From contig CAZCKU010000010.1 of the NCBI GenBank assembly GCA_964499365.1, forward strand, positions 112,658 to 176,657: 64,000 nt of DNA, written 5' to 3'. Below, piece after piece: positions 34,616-43,167 of the stretch. Under the pieces are notes generated by a model. That model did not search any database, was not told where the DNA came from, and saw only the letters and a list, made by a program, of their open reading frames with translations. This stretch comes from PALSA-1316 sp964499365 (GTDB taxonomy: Bacteria > Nitrospirota > Thermodesulfovibrionia > Thermodesulfovibrionales > UBA6898). Both the position numbers and the translations under genes were made by a program. Every line of letters begins with the position of its first letter. The stretch's first letter is position 1.

Positions 34616-36703
34616 ATGAAGGAACAGATTGCTACGATTGAAATTCGGGGAAAAGAACTCAGCTTTAAGACAGGGAAGATGGCCAGACAGGCCGACGGCT
34701 CTGTTGTTGCACAATACGGAGATACCGTTGTCCTGGCGACGGCGGTAAGCAGCAAGACCCCGAGAGAAGGCATTGATTTTTTTCCGTTAACGATTGACTA
34801 TCTCGAAAAGACATATGCGGCGGGCAAGATACCCGGCGGGTTTTTCAAAAGAGAAGGCAGGCCGACCGAAAAAGAGGTCCTGACCTCACGCCTCATCGAC
34901 CGGCCGTGCAGGCCGCTTTTTCCAAAGGGCTTCAGCTGCGAGACCCAGGGCATTGTGAATGTGCTCTCCTATGGCGATGAGAACATAGCGGATATCCTCG
35001 GCATCATCACGATGTCTGCCGCCCTGCACATATCCGACATCCCGTTCAACGGGCCGGTCGCTGCCGTGCGGATCGGCCGGGTCATGGGTTCTTTTGTGAT
35101 CAACCCTGACCTGCGCGAAATCGAGGAGTGCGATATGAACCTGGTCGTTGCCGGCACCGCGGATGCGGTCGCCATGGTTGAAGGCAGTGCCCAGGAGATG
35201 AGCGAGGCGGACCTGCTTGAAGCGATCGACATCGCCCATGCAGAGATCAGGAAGCTCTGCCAGGCCCAGAATGAGTTCAGGGAGAAGGCGGGCAAGGAGA
35301 AGCGCACGGTCGTGGTTCCTGCTGCCGATGAAGAACTCAAGGCCAGGGTAAATGCCGTGTCCCTTGAGAAGATCAAAGACGCGATCGTCATCCCCGATAA
35401 GATGCGGAGACAGGCGGCGCTCGATGCGATCCTCAAAGAGATCATCGCAGAGCTCAATACCGAAGAGAAAGACAGATCGAAGGAGATTTCCACGATCTTT
35501 GGCGATATAGAGAAGAACCTCGTCAGGAACATGATCCTGAACGATAACATCAGGGCCGACGGCAGGAAGCCGGACCAGATCAGACCGATCAACTCCGAAG
35601 TAGGCATCCTTCCCAGGACCCACGGCTCCTCCCTGTTCATAAGGGGCGAGACCCAGTGCCTTGCGGTCGTGACACTCGGCACCACGGATGACGAGCAGCG
35701 TATCGATTCACTCGAGGGCGAGACCTCAAAGGCCTTCATGCTGCATTACAATTTCCCTCCGTTCAGCGTCGGCGAGGTCAAGCCTCTGCGTTCGCCGGGC
35801 AGGAGAGAGATCGGGCACGGCATACTGGCAGAGCGTTCGCTCAAGGCGGTCATGCCGTCGAAGGCCGACTTCCCGTATACGGTCCGGATAGTCTCCGACA
35901 TCCTCGAATCCAACGGTTCCTCCTCCATGGCAACGGTCTGCGGCGGGACCCTGGCGCTGATGGATGCCGGTGTGCCGATCAAGGCCCCGGTGGCGGGCAT
36001 CGCGATGGGTCTGATCAAGGAGGGCGACAGGGTTGTTGTCCTGACCGATATCCTCGGCCTTGAGGACCATCTCGGCGATATGGATTTCAAGGTGACCGGT
36101 ACTGACAACGGTATCTGTGCCTTCCAGATGGATACCAAGATCGGCGGAATCTCCCGCGAGGTCATGATGCAGGCGCTTGAACAGGCGCGGCAGGGCAGGC
36201 TGCATATCCTCGGCAAGATCAGGGAGACCCTGACCGAACCGCGGCTGCAGATGTCGATGCACGCACCCAGGATTTACACGATGCAGATCAAGCAGGAAAA
36301 GATCCGCGAGGTCATCGGGACCGGCGGGAAGGTCATCCGCGGGATCATCGAGCAGACCGGCGTCAAGATCAATATTGACGACAGCGGACTGATCAATATC
36401 GCTGCCTCGGACGGAGAGGCTGCACAGAAGGCCATCGACATCATCAACGGCATCATCGCCGAGGCTGAGATCGGAAGGATCTATACCGGCAAGGTGAAGC
36501 GTATCATGGATTTCGGGGCGTTTATCGAGATCCTGCCCGGCACCGAGGGCCTTTGCCATATCTCGCAGCTCGACGACAAGCGGGTGGCGAAGGTTACGGA
36601 TGTTGTCTCTGAGGGCGACGAGGTCCTTGTCAAGGTGATCGAGATCGACAAGATGGGCAAGATCCGTCTCAGCAGAAAAGAAGCAATGGGGCAGGGCGCA
36701 TAG
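34616..36703 (+). CDS. pnp: polyribonucleotide nucleotidyltransferase (PNPase), 695 aa
   Basis: Two RNase PH-like core domains (first ~1-220, second ~305-540 with FPPFSVGEV and the phosphorolytic site region 'GSSSMATVCGG'), then a KH domain (IREVIGTGGKVIRGI) and an S1 domain (RIMDFGAFIEILPGTEGLCH) at the C-terminus. It degrades RNA 3'-5' by phosphorolysis. AAGGAAATAG precedes the ATG. It ends at a clear terminator. Confidence 0.97.
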   Translation: MKEQIATIEIRGKELSFKTGKMARQADGSVVAQYGDTVVLATAVSSKTPREGIDFFPLTIDYLEKTYAAGKIPGGFFKREGRPTEKEVLTSRLIDRPCRPLFPKGFSCETQGIVNVLSYGDENIADILGIITMSAALHISDIPFNGPVAAVRIGRVMGSFVINPDLREIEECDMNLVVAGTADAVAMVEGSAQEMSEADLLEAIDIAHAEIRKLCQAQNEFREKAGKEKRTVVVPAADEELKARVNAVSLEKIKDAIVIPDKMRRQAALDAILKEIIAELNTEEKDRSKEISTIFGDIEKNLVRNMILNDNIRADGRKPDQIRPINSEVGILPRTHGSSLFIRGETQCLAVVTLGTTDDEQRIDSLEGETSKAFMLHYNFPPFSVGEVKPLRSPGRREIGHGILAERSLKAVMPSKADFPYTVRIVSDILESNGSSSMATVCGGTLALMDAGVPIKAPVAGIAMGLIKEGDRVVVLTDILGLEDHLGDMDFKVTGTDNGICAFQMDTKIGGISREVMMQALEQARQGRLHILGKIRETLTEPRLQMSMHAPRIYTMQIKQEKIREVIGTGGKVIRGIIEQTGVKINIDDSGLINIAASDGEAAQKAIDIINGIIAEAEIGRIYTGKVKRIMDFGAFIEILPGTEGLCHISQLDDKRVAKVTDVVSEGDEVLVKVIEIDKMGKIRLSRKEAMGQGA

Positions 36704-36731
36704 AAAGCCCCGGCTCATCATAGCGTAGTCC

Positions 36732-36761
36732 AAAAAGGGGATGGCAGCATCCCCTTTTTTT
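36732..36761 (+). terminator. Rho-independent terminator of rpsO-pnp
   Basis: GGGGATG (36737-36743), a GCAG loop and CATCCCC (36748-36754) are followed by seven T residues and preceded by five A residues. Confidence 0.93.
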
Positions 36762-36792
36762 ATTTTCAGCAGTTCATGCAGGGGGAAACAGA

Positions 36793-38043
36793 ATGTTTAC
36801 AAAAGCAGACCTTGAAAACGGCATACCGGTAGTCATGGAATCCTTCAAGACCGTCCGCTCGGTTGCGGTCGGTGTATGGGTAAAGGTTGGTTCGCGTCAC
36901 GAGAAACATGAGGAGAACGGCATCTCTCATTTCCTCGAGCACATGTTTTTCAAGGGCACGAAAAAGCGGGGGACAAAGGACATCGCGATCGAGATCGACT
37001 CTATCGGCGGCGATCTGAACGCCTTCACCTCGCGTGAAAATACCGCGTTCTATATCAAGGTCCTGGACGAGCATATCGAAAGCGGGCTCGACCTCCTGTC
37101 CGACATCTTTGTGCATTCCACGTTTCCCGAGGACGAGATCGAAAAAGAGAAGAAGATCATCAAGGAGGAGATCAAGATGGTCGAGGACACGCCTGATGAT
37201 TATGTCCATGACCTCTTCAACAAGACCGTATGGGGCGAGGAGGGGCTCGGCCAGCCGATACTCGGCAGACGGGACACCATCGCCTCGTTCACCCGTGAGA
37301 GCATCCTCGGCCATATCCGGCAGTACTACGGGACGAAGGACATCGTCATCTCCTGCGCCGGAAACTTTGCCCCGGAGGAGATGCTGGCCCTGCTGAACAG
37401 GAAGTTCGGGGGGCTGCGCCACGGGACCGAGGCAAAGACCGGACAGCAGCCGGTCTTCAGGAAGGACCTGCGGGTTGTCCCGAAGGAGATGGCAGAGGCG
37501 CACCTCTGTATCGGCGTGCCTTCGATCTCCCAGGTGAGCGACGAGCGGTACGCCCTCTTTGTCCTGAACACCATCCTCGGCGCGGGGGTCAGTTCCCGCC
37601 TCTTTCAGGAGATCAGGGAGCGGCGCGGACTTGCCTACTCGGTCTATTCATATACGTCCTCATACCTTGATACCGGCCTCTGGGGCATCTACGCCGGGGT
37701 GAGCAAAAAGAGGGTGCGGGAGGTGGCAGAACTGGTGATCCAGGAGATGCTCGGGCTGAGGGACAGCGTCACCGACGCAGAGCTTCAGCGGGCGAAAAAT
37801 CACCTGAAGGGCAACCTGATCCTCGGGCTTGAGTCGACCAACAGCAGGATGAACAATATTGCCAGGCAGGAGATGTATTTCGGCAGGTATATCCCGCCGG
37901 ACGATATCATCAAGGCGGTCAACCACGTCAGCATGCGGCAGGTGCAGGCGCTCGCAGAGCGGCTTATCACCAGGGACGGTTTTGCGGTCACGGTCTATGG
38001 GCCTGTTCAGAAGAATATACTCGACGGGGTGACAGCGGCGTAA
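36793..38043 (+). CDS. M16-family zinc metallopeptidase (processing-peptidase-like), 416 aa
   Basis: The inverted zinc motif HxxEH is H46-F-L-E49-H50, with the distal Glu region DDYVHDLF following. The second, inactive half domain contains the Arg/Tyr substrate-binding block (QEIRERRGLAYSVYS). There is no signal peptide. Bacterial members beside pnp (PqqL/YmxG-like) are common; they degrade peptides or transit-like sequences in the cytoplasm. CAGGGGGAAACAGA precedes the ATG. It follows the pnp terminator, so it has its own transcript. Confidence 0.92.
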   Translation: MFTKADLENGIPVVMESFKTVRSVAVGVWVKVGSRHEKHEENGISHFLEHMFFKGTKKRGTKDIAIEIDSIGGDLNAFTSRENTAFYIKVLDEHIESGLDLLSDIFVHSTFPEDEIEKEKKIIKEEIKMVEDTPDDYVHDLFNKTVWGEEGLGQPILGRRDTIASFTRESILGHIRQYYGTKDIVISCAGNFAPEEMLALLNRKFGGLRHGTEAKTGQQPVFRKDLRVVPKEMAEAHLCIGVPSISQVSDERYALFVLNTILGAGVSSRLFQEIRERRGLAYSVYSYTSSYLDTGLWGIYAGVSKKRVREVAELVIQEMLGLRDSVTDAELQRAKNHLKGNLILGLESTNSRMNNIARQEMYFGRYIPPDDIIKAVNHVSMRQVQALAERLITRDGFAVTVYGPVQKNILDGVTAA

Positions 38044-38098
38044 CAGGCCGGCAGTTCGCTGACGCCGGGCCGCGGACCAGTCAGGCTTCTCCGGCCGG

Positions 38099-38956
38099 TC
38101 AGATAAGCGCGAAATTTTCGAGGACGAGCGTGCCGCCCCTGATCTCAAGGCTGCTGATGGCGGTCATCGCACCGGTTGCATTGCTTCCAAAATCACAGGT
38201 GAACCCGCCCCTGAGCGTCAGGGAGATCTCCCCGGACGGATTGAAGACGATATCTTCAGCGCTGGCGTATTCCTGTGCCCGTATCTCCTGCCCGTCAACA
38301 GCATTATTCAGGACAGGCTGCAGCAGGTCATTCAGGTCCAGGGGGTCCGCAGTCGCATTCATAAACCAGTTGTTCGTCGCCATCGAAACATCGTCGACAA
38401 AGATATTGGATGTTTGGGGTCCGGTGGTAATGGATTCGAAACGCAGGGTGTGGGCAAGTCCGTCCGCGTACGCTGCGAGGTCCAGAATGACAGGGGTGTA
38501 TCCTGCTGTGTAAAGCGGATCTGACGCCAGAGAAGTGAAGATATAGGTGTCATCCAGCTTCACCTTGAGAAAGTCACCGGCGTTTCCCGAGACCTTGTTC
38601 CAGAGGTAAAACTTCAGCCGTGCGATCCCTGAGGCAGGCATGGTAATGCTCTGCTCGAGGGACGCCTCCTCAAGGAGCGTGATCCCGCCGAACCATGCCC
38701 ACCAGACACCGCTCCTGGGTCCGATGCCGGGCCCTCCGGTCCCGCAATTCACGGTGCAGAGGGGCGTGCTGAAATTTGTGGATGTCTGTACCCATGCCGC
38801 TGCAGCGCTTCCTCCTTCGAAACCGCCGTCGGCTATGATCGTTGTGCAGATATCAGCGGCCAGGGCAGGAAGGGAGCAGATAATGATTAAGAGAAATGAG
38901 AGGCCAAGAATCCCCGCCCTGCACAAGCGTCCCGGATATAGTGTGAGCTGACCCAT
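38099..38956 (-). CDS. secreted beta-rich protein, 285 aa
   Basis: A signal peptide (~residues 10-34, ending ALAA) is followed by a jelly-roll-like domain (GFEGGSAAAAWVQTSTNF ... FYLWNKVSGNAGDFLKVKLD ... FVDDVSM) resembling MAM/carbohydrate-binding modules. It ends with a separate short repeat-like beta domain (DIVFNPSGEISLTLRGGFTC...) that I associate with the C-termini of many secreted proteins in Geobacter-like bacteria. GGAGG 6 bases before ATG 38956 selects this start over an in-frame ATG four codons upstream. Function unknown; it is convergent with the M16 gene. Confidence 0.7.
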   Translation of the reverse strand: MGQLTLYPGRLCRAGILGLSFLLIIICSLPALAADICTTIIADGGFEGGSAAAAWVQTSTNFSTPLCTVNCGTGGPGIGPRSGVWWAWFGGITLLEEASLEQSITMPASGIARLKFYLWNKVSGNAGDFLKVKLDDTYIFTSLASDPLYTAGYTPVILDLAAYADGLAHTLRFESITTGPQTSNIFVDDVSMATNNWFMNATADPLDLNDLLQPVLNNAVDGQEIRAQEYASAEDIVFNPSGEISLTLRGGFTCDFGSNATGAMTAISSLEIRGGTLVLENFALI

Positions 38957-39175
38957 ACGGTCCTCCATCGTGGCAATTCGCTCCCGTCGCTCTGCTCGAT
39001 CAGGAGAGCAGGCGACAAGGCCGTTCCTGTAAGACTACCTGAAGTCATCGGTGAGGTCAAGCAGGCCTGTCCGCCCTGGTGAGCTGAAAAGCCGGCCAGG
39101 ATGGCATAGAAACGGCATCCGGCAAGGGTTGAAGGGCTGTTTCCTTGCTTTTTGGCGATTTATTCACGTATTCTA

Positions 39176-39192
39176 AAATTAGTAACTAATTT
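39176..39192. promoter_or_regulatory. 17-base palindrome, likely operator
   Basis: AAATTAGT, a central A and ACTAATTT form a perfect palindrome 17 bases before the HesB-like start. TTGCTT (39145) and TATTCT (39169) may be promoter boxes just upstream, so a bound repressor would block early transcription of the HesB-hemB pair. Confidence 0.6.
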
Positions 39193-39209
39193 CTTCACTG
39201 GAGGCTACG

Positions 39210-39560
39210 ATGTTAAAGATATCTGATAGTGCTGCGGAAAAGGCAAAGGAAATCCTCAAGGCCGAGGGCAAGGAAGGCTGGGGGCTCAGGATCTTTGTGC
39301 AGGGCTCGAGCTGCTGCGGACCGAGCTATGGCATGGATATAGACGAGAAGGCCGCTGCGGATGATGACACGGTCGAGAAGAACGGCCTGAAGGTCTTTGT
39401 GAACAAGGAGACCTCCGCAAGCCTCGCTGACAAAGAGATCGACTATGTCTCGAACGACCGCGGCGAGGGCTTTGTGATCAACGGCGGCGCGGCCCCGTCC
39501 TGCGGTTCAGGCGGCGGCGCGGCTTCTTCCTGCGGTTCAGGCTGCAGTTCCTGCGACTGA
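39210..39560 (+). CDS. HesB/IscA-like iron-sulfur protein with Cys-rich tail, 116 aa
   Basis: The core (~1-95) matches the HesB-like family (MLKISDSAAEKAKEILK; LRIFVQGSSCCGPSYGMDID). Vicinal C35-C36 replace the single first cysteine of IscA, and 'GFVIN' stands where IscA has its C-terminal CxC. The last ~25 residues are a Gly/Ser/Cys tail with two SCGSG units and SSCD at the end, giving at least five further cysteines. It may carry or sense iron-sulfur or metal. CTGGAGGC precedes the ATG. HemB starts 9 bases after its stop. Confidence 0.82.
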   Translation: MLKISDSAAEKAKEILKAEGKEGWGLRIFVQGSSCCGPSYGMDIDEKAAADDDTVEKNGLKVFVNKETSASLADKEIDYVSNDRGEGFVINGGAAPSCGSGGGAASSCGSGCSSCD

Positions 39561-39569
39561 TCTTTACCC

Positions 39570-40541
39570 ATGTTTCCGTATAACCGGCCGCGGAGGCTGA
39601 GGAGCGGTGAGACGATCAGACGGATGGTGAGGGAAACCTCACTGTCCGTCAATGATTTTATCTACCCGCTGTTTGTCACCTTCGGCAGAAATGTCCGGAA
39701 GGAGATCTCCTCGATGCCCGGCTGCTACCAGGAGTCTGTCGACCGGCTGGTGAAGCATGCCAGGGAGGTATACAGCCTCGGCATCCCTGCGGTCATACTC
39801 TTCGGCATTCCCGAGCACAAGGATGAGATCGGTTCAGGGGCCTTCGATCCCCAGGGTGTTGTCCAGAAGGCGGTCAGGGCGATCAAGGACAAGGTGCCGG
39901 GCCTGTATGTCATTACTGACGTCTGTATGTGCGAATTTACAAGCCACGGCCACTGCGGTGTGGTTGTGGACGGTGATGTAAAGAACGACCCGACGCTCGA
40001 GCTGCTTGCTCGGGAGGCGGTATCTCACGCAGAGGCCGGTGCTGATATGGTCGCCCCGTCGGACATGATGGATGGCCGGGTCGAGTCGATACGCCTGGCG
40101 CTCGATGAGTCCGGCTTCCCCGAGGTCCCGATCATGAGCTATGCTGCAAAATATGCCTCTGCCTTCTATGGCCCGTTCCGTGAGGCGGCCGAATCAACGC
40201 CGCAGTTTGGCGACCGCCGCTCATACCAGATGGACCCTGCAAACAGGCGGGAGGCACTGAAGGAAGTGATGCTCGATATCGACGAGGGCGCCGACATCGT
40301 GATGGTCAAGCCGGCCATGACGTACCTCGATATTATCTCTGACGTCAGGGAACATACCACCCTGCCGGTTGCCGCCTATAACGTCAGCGGCGAATACTCG
40401 ATGGTGAAGGCCGCTGCCAAACTCGGCTGGATCGACGAAGAGCGGGTGATGATGGAAGTGCTCACCTCGATCAAACGCGCAGGCGCAGACCTGATCCTCA
40501 CCTATTTCGCCAAAGACGCCGCAAAAGTCCTGAACAGATAA
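39570..40541 (+). CDS. hemB: delta-aminolevulinic acid dehydratase (porphobilinogen synthase), 323 aa
   Basis: Condenses two 5-aminolevulinate to porphobilinogen, the first common tetrapyrrole. Active-site lysines K194 (SYAAKYASAFYGPF) and K247 (MVKPAMT) are present. The zinc site has three cysteines, C119, C121 and C129 (DVCMCEFTSHGHCG), so this is the zinc-dependent type. Full family length. No separate ribosome-binding site is evident. The short gap to the HesB-like gene suggests coupling. Confidence 0.96.
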   Translation: MFPYNRPRRLRSGETIRRMVRETSLSVNDFIYPLFVTFGRNVRKEISSMPGCYQESVDRLVKHAREVYSLGIPAVILFGIPEHKDEIGSGAFDPQGVVQKAVRAIKDKVPGLYVITDVCMCEFTSHGHCGVVVDGDVKNDPTLELLAREAVSHAEAGADMVAPSDMMDGRVESIRLALDESGFPEVPIMSYAAKYASAFYGPFREAAESTPQFGDRRSYQMDPANRREALKEVMLDIDEGADIVMVKPAMTYLDIISDVREHTTLPVAAYNVSGEYSMVKAAAKLGWIDEERVMMEVLTSIKRAGADLILTYFAKDAAKVLNR

Positions 40542-40584
40542 ATAGTATTTGTTTGTGGTCCTTTAACCTGAGACGGTTTCGTGA

Positions 40585-40920
40585 CTAGCGGGCCACTTTT
40601 TCTTCTAAAGCCTTTTGTACAAGCTGATTCAGGGAGACGCCCAGCATCGTGGCCTTTGCCACTGCCTTTCTATGGAGGTCTGAGGATATCCGCACATTAA
40701 AGCTGCCTTTAAAGGGTCGTTCGGGCTCTTTGCCGGCTTCCTTGCAGAGTTCAATATAATCATTCACCGCGTCGTGAAACGCCATCGTAAGTTCGGAAAC
40801 GCTCTGTCCCTCAAATAGTATCAGATCACTGATTCCTCCCAGTTTTCCGTGAAACACCCCATCATCGGCACTGAAATGTACGGAGCCTATAAAGTTCCTA
40901 TGCGTTAATACATCCTTCAT
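40585..40920 (-). CDS. HicB-family antitoxin-like protein, 111 aa
   Basis: The N-terminal half is the partial-RNase-H HicB fold (IGSVHFSADDGVFHGKLGGI; EGQSVSELTMAFHDAVNDY). The C-terminal half is a ribbon-helix-helix DNA-binding domain (FNVRISSDLHRKAVAKATMLGVSLNQLVQ). HicB normally neutralises HicA, an mRNA-cleaving toxin encoded next to it. Here the upstream partner is only a start-less fragment whose stop overlaps this ATG (ATGA). The antitoxin therefore looks orphaned, or is paired with an unrecognised toxin. Confidence 0.85.
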   Translation of the reverse strand: MKDVLTHRNFIGSVHFSADDGVFHGKLGGISDLILFEGQSVSELTMAFHDAVNDYIELCKEAGKEPERPFKGSFNVRISSDLHRKAVAKATMLGVSLNQLVQKALEEKVAR

Positions 40921-41051
40921 TTGATCACTCCAGCCTTTCTCAATGCCTCTTCTGCATTGTCCAGTTGATAACGCTTAAGCTCCGGGACAGTGGGGCGTAA
41001 ATCCCTAATTTGGATTTCGCAGCCATAGTGATAGCGCCCGAGGCGTATTAA
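40917..41051 (-). pseudogene. start-less coding fragment upstream of hicB
   Basis: A frame of 44 codons between two TGA stops reads ...RDLRPTVPELKRYQLDNAEEALRKAG and ends in a TGA that overlaps the hicB ATG. The overlap and the protein-like composition suggest the 3' remnant of a coupled partner gene. No initiation codon is available, and its 5' part overlaps the neighbouring gene in another frame. It does not look like HicA. Confidence 0.3.
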
Positions 41052-41271
41052 TCACGTGAGCACGTGCCAGCAATTGCGGATGCATTTGGGCTGGCGTATA
41101 TCCGGTGGGCAGTCCAGTGTCTCTTCGGACAACCCATGAATTGAAATGGTTTCTCGGCCGGCCTGTCATAACTGACTGAGCGGGTCTTCCCACGACACCA
41201 CCGAGAGCGCCGTATGTTGCTCTTTGATGGAATTGATCGAGCGCGTCAAGAACTTCGTCAATGGTTGGCAT
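41005..41271 (-). CDS. conserved hypothetical protein, 88 aa
   Basis: Small soluble protein starting MPTIDEVLDALDQFHQRATYGAL, with GRPRNHFNSWVVRRDTGLPTGY and RALSLWLRNP. I recall similar short proteins of unknown function with the 'HSWVV...TGLPTGY' core in several bacterial phyla; I cannot name a domain. AAGGAGG 7 bases upstream supports the start. Its stop runs into the fragment before hicB. Confidence 0.65.
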   Translation of the reverse strand: MPTIDEVLDALDQFHQRATYGALGGVVGRPAQSVMTGRPRNHFNSWVVRRDTGLPTGYTPAQMHPQLLARAHVINTPRALSLWLRNPN

Positions 41272-41427
41272 GAATCAGCCTCCTTAATAGTTATTGAGTA
41301 ACTTATTGAACTATATCAGTATGTTACGAAAAGATCAATGCAATAGATACAGTATACTTTAAAGGAAGGACCTCTATATATGAAGTCTGCTCTAGACTCA
41401 TGCGACAGTATCTGCTGTACATACTAC

Positions 41428-41458
41428 TTGACATATAATGCTGGCGCTTTTATATTAT
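41428..41458 (+). promoter_or_regulatory. promoter of the MerR-led island
   Basis: TTGACA at 41428-41433. A 17-base spacer leads to TATATT (41451-41456), or a 19-base spacer to TATTAT (41453-41458). The longer spacing is the kind that MerR proteins untwist. The start codon at 41466 leaves almost no leader. No other strong promoter was seen in the 6.4 kb of same-strand genes downstream. Confidence 0.75.
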
Positions 41459-41465
41459 ACTCAAG

Positions 41466-42005
41466 ATGATTAAATATACGATTAGTGAATTGGCTGATGA
41501 AACAAATGTAACTAAGCGCTCCGTTCGCTTCTATGTGTCTGAGAAGCTTCTTGACGGTCCAGAAGGAGAAGGCGGTGGTGCGCGATATGGCGAAAAACAC
41601 CTTCTTCAGTTGCTGCTCATAAAAAAACTTCAAGAGTCCATGAAGATCTCTGGCATCAAGGTTGAAATGGAAAGCATCAAAAAAATGCCGGTCGAGCAAC
41701 TGCGGGCAATGGTTGAGGGAAAAGAGTATCCAAGTAATGTTAAAAGCAGCGAAGATCTGAACAACTTTCTTATAGCCCAGACACAGGAAAACATGGAAAA
41801 ATCTGATACCCGAACGATTGTGGAAGGTTATCTAAGCCGAATCAGGAAGGCTGAGGCTGCGCAGGTGGCATCATGGCAGCAACATAAATCTTGGCAGCGG
41901 ATCGAACTTGACGAGGGTATTGAGCTTAATATACGTGCCGATCGGAGCAGTATAAGGTTGAAAGATCTCATCTGTCTGTTAAAGCAAAGTTGGAAGTCTA
42001 AATAA
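41466..42005 (+). CDS. MerR-type helix-turn-helix regulator, 179 aa
   Basis: The N-terminal winged helix is ISELADETNVTKRSVRFYVS. The variant 'RSVRFYVSEKLLDGPEG' replaces the usual 'RTIRYYE..GLL'. A long helix and a C-terminal ~45-residue segment (WQRIELDEGIELNIRADRSS...LKDLICLLKQS) follow, which is unlike the metal- or drug-binding tails of classic MerR proteins. It lies directly under a promoter with a possible 19-base spacer and likely controls the nine genes that follow. The next gene begins 12 bases after its stop. Confidence 0.8.
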   Translation: MIKYTISELADETNVTKRSVRFYVSEKLLDGPEGEGGGARYGEKHLLQLLLIKKLQESMKISGIKVEMESIKKMPVEQLRAMVEGKEYPSNVKSSEDLNNFLIAQTQENMEKSDTRTIVEGYLSRIRKAEAAQVASWQQHKSWQRIELDEGIELNIRADRSSIRLKDLICLLKQSWKSK

Positions 42006-42017
42006 ACGGAGGTTTCT

Positions 42018-42740
42018 ATGAAAAGTCAAGAATTTGAATGCAAAATAATAAAGGGACATATCATTGCGGAAATGAACGGCGCCATGGTACTGATCGACAG
42101 CGGCTCGCCTTTATCTTTCTCTTCAAATGGCAAGCTGAACCTAAATGGCCGCGTTTTTGAGATTTCGACAGATTACCTTGGGTTTACCGTTGACGACGTT
42201 AGCAGTCTTATTGAAGTTAAGGTCGTCGCGCTGATTGGGGGGGACATTATGAATTACTACGAATACTGTATTGACCTCGCCTCAAATATAATTGGCTTCT
42301 TCGATTCCCCAGTCGAAAAGACAGGCGAAGTTCTGCCGGCGCACTATGTGATGGGGGTCCCTTCAATTCAAGTCCAATATGATCAACAGGCCAGCCACAT
42401 GTTTTTAGACAGCGCAAGTAAGTTAAATTATTTAACTGCAGAATCGCTGCATGGGTGTCCTTCGCTTGGTACTGCTACTGACTTTTATCTTGGCTATGGG
42501 CCCTTCACTACAGCAATCTTTGAGAAGAATGTAACCATAGCTGGCAGAGATCTTAACGCAACTTTTGGCGTCTTGCCGCCACTTTTGGAGCAGACGCTTT
42601 TGATCACCACTGGCGCAAAAGGAATCATAGGCTCCGCGATTTTCAAACAGGCGAAAGTCTGTTTCTCAAAAAGAGACGCAACCGTCACATTTGACTGGTA
42701 CCCTGAGAACCAACTAAAGGGGGATAGGGAAACGAAATGA
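42018..42740 (+). CDS. two-lobed aspartic protease-like protein, 240 aa
   Basis: Two aspartic-protease-type strands each carry an Asp-Ser loop: MVLIDSGSP (D27) in the first half and MFLDSASK (D131) in the second. Each lies after a short beta-rich lead-in and before an 'IGGDIM' or 'GIIGSAIF' hydrophobic-Gly element, as in pepsin/retropepsin lobes. A single chain with both lobes suggests an internally duplicated retropepsin or a small pepsin-like enzyme. There is no signal peptide, so it would be cytoplasmic. The fold is inferred from the motif pair. It overlaps the next gene by 4 bases (ATGA). Confidence 0.6.
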   Translation: MKSQEFECKIIKGHIIAEMNGAMVLIDSGSPLSFSSNGKLNLNGRVFEISTDYLGFTVDDVSSLIEVKVVALIGGDIMNYYEYCIDLASNIIGFFDSPVEKTGEVLPAHYVMGVPSIQVQYDQQASHMFLDSASKLNYLTAESLHGCPSLGTATDFYLGYGPFTTAIFEKNVTIAGRDLNATFGVLPPLLEQTLLITTGAKGIIGSAIFKQAKVCFSKRDATVTFDWYPENQLKGDRETK

Positions 42741-43111
42741 GTGCTACATTCAAAGACGATTATAAACGTGCAGTTCAGCCAAATCCGGGAGGAGATACTC
42801 CGGAGAACCGGGCTGCGGAGTTGCACGATACCCTTATTGGCAAAGCATTGAATGGAACCCCGCAGGTTTGCTCATATGCGTACGCCCATAGGCATATTTT
42901 CAATGCACCGTATAACAATGACTGGAAACCTGTCATTGCAGTTGCTCTGGCTACCCTTCCTCATGAATTGCAGGTCATAGGGGCAGTTCGCTTGGATGCA
43001 TTTATAGTGAATGGGAACACTAAATTACCCGGGAGAGGACATTGGCGCACTGCTGAATACGACCGTGAAGACTGGGAGACGGTCCTCGGTACGGCGGAAC
43101 TTCTTCAGTGA
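42737..43111 (+). CDS. unknown protein, 124 aa
   Basis: Not recognised. Soluble, with no signal or membrane helix. Notable stretches are VCSYAYAHRHIF, a hydrophobic strand KPVIAVALATLPHELQVIGAVRLDAFIV and a C-terminal RGHWRTAEYDREDWETVLG. Its ATG overlaps the stop of the protease-like gene, so the two are likely made in fixed ratio, perhaps as an enzyme and its partner or substrate. Confidence 0.65.
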   Translation: MSATFKDDYKRAVQPNPGGDTPENRAAELHDTLIGKALNGTPQVCSYAYAHRHIFNAPYNNDWKPVIAVALATLPHELQVIGAVRLDAFIVNGNTKLPGRGHWRTAEYDREDWETVLGTAELLQ

Positions 43112-43167
43112 AAATGGTTACTCCCGATTAACACGTATGCGACTATAAAAGAATGGAGATAAGGCAA

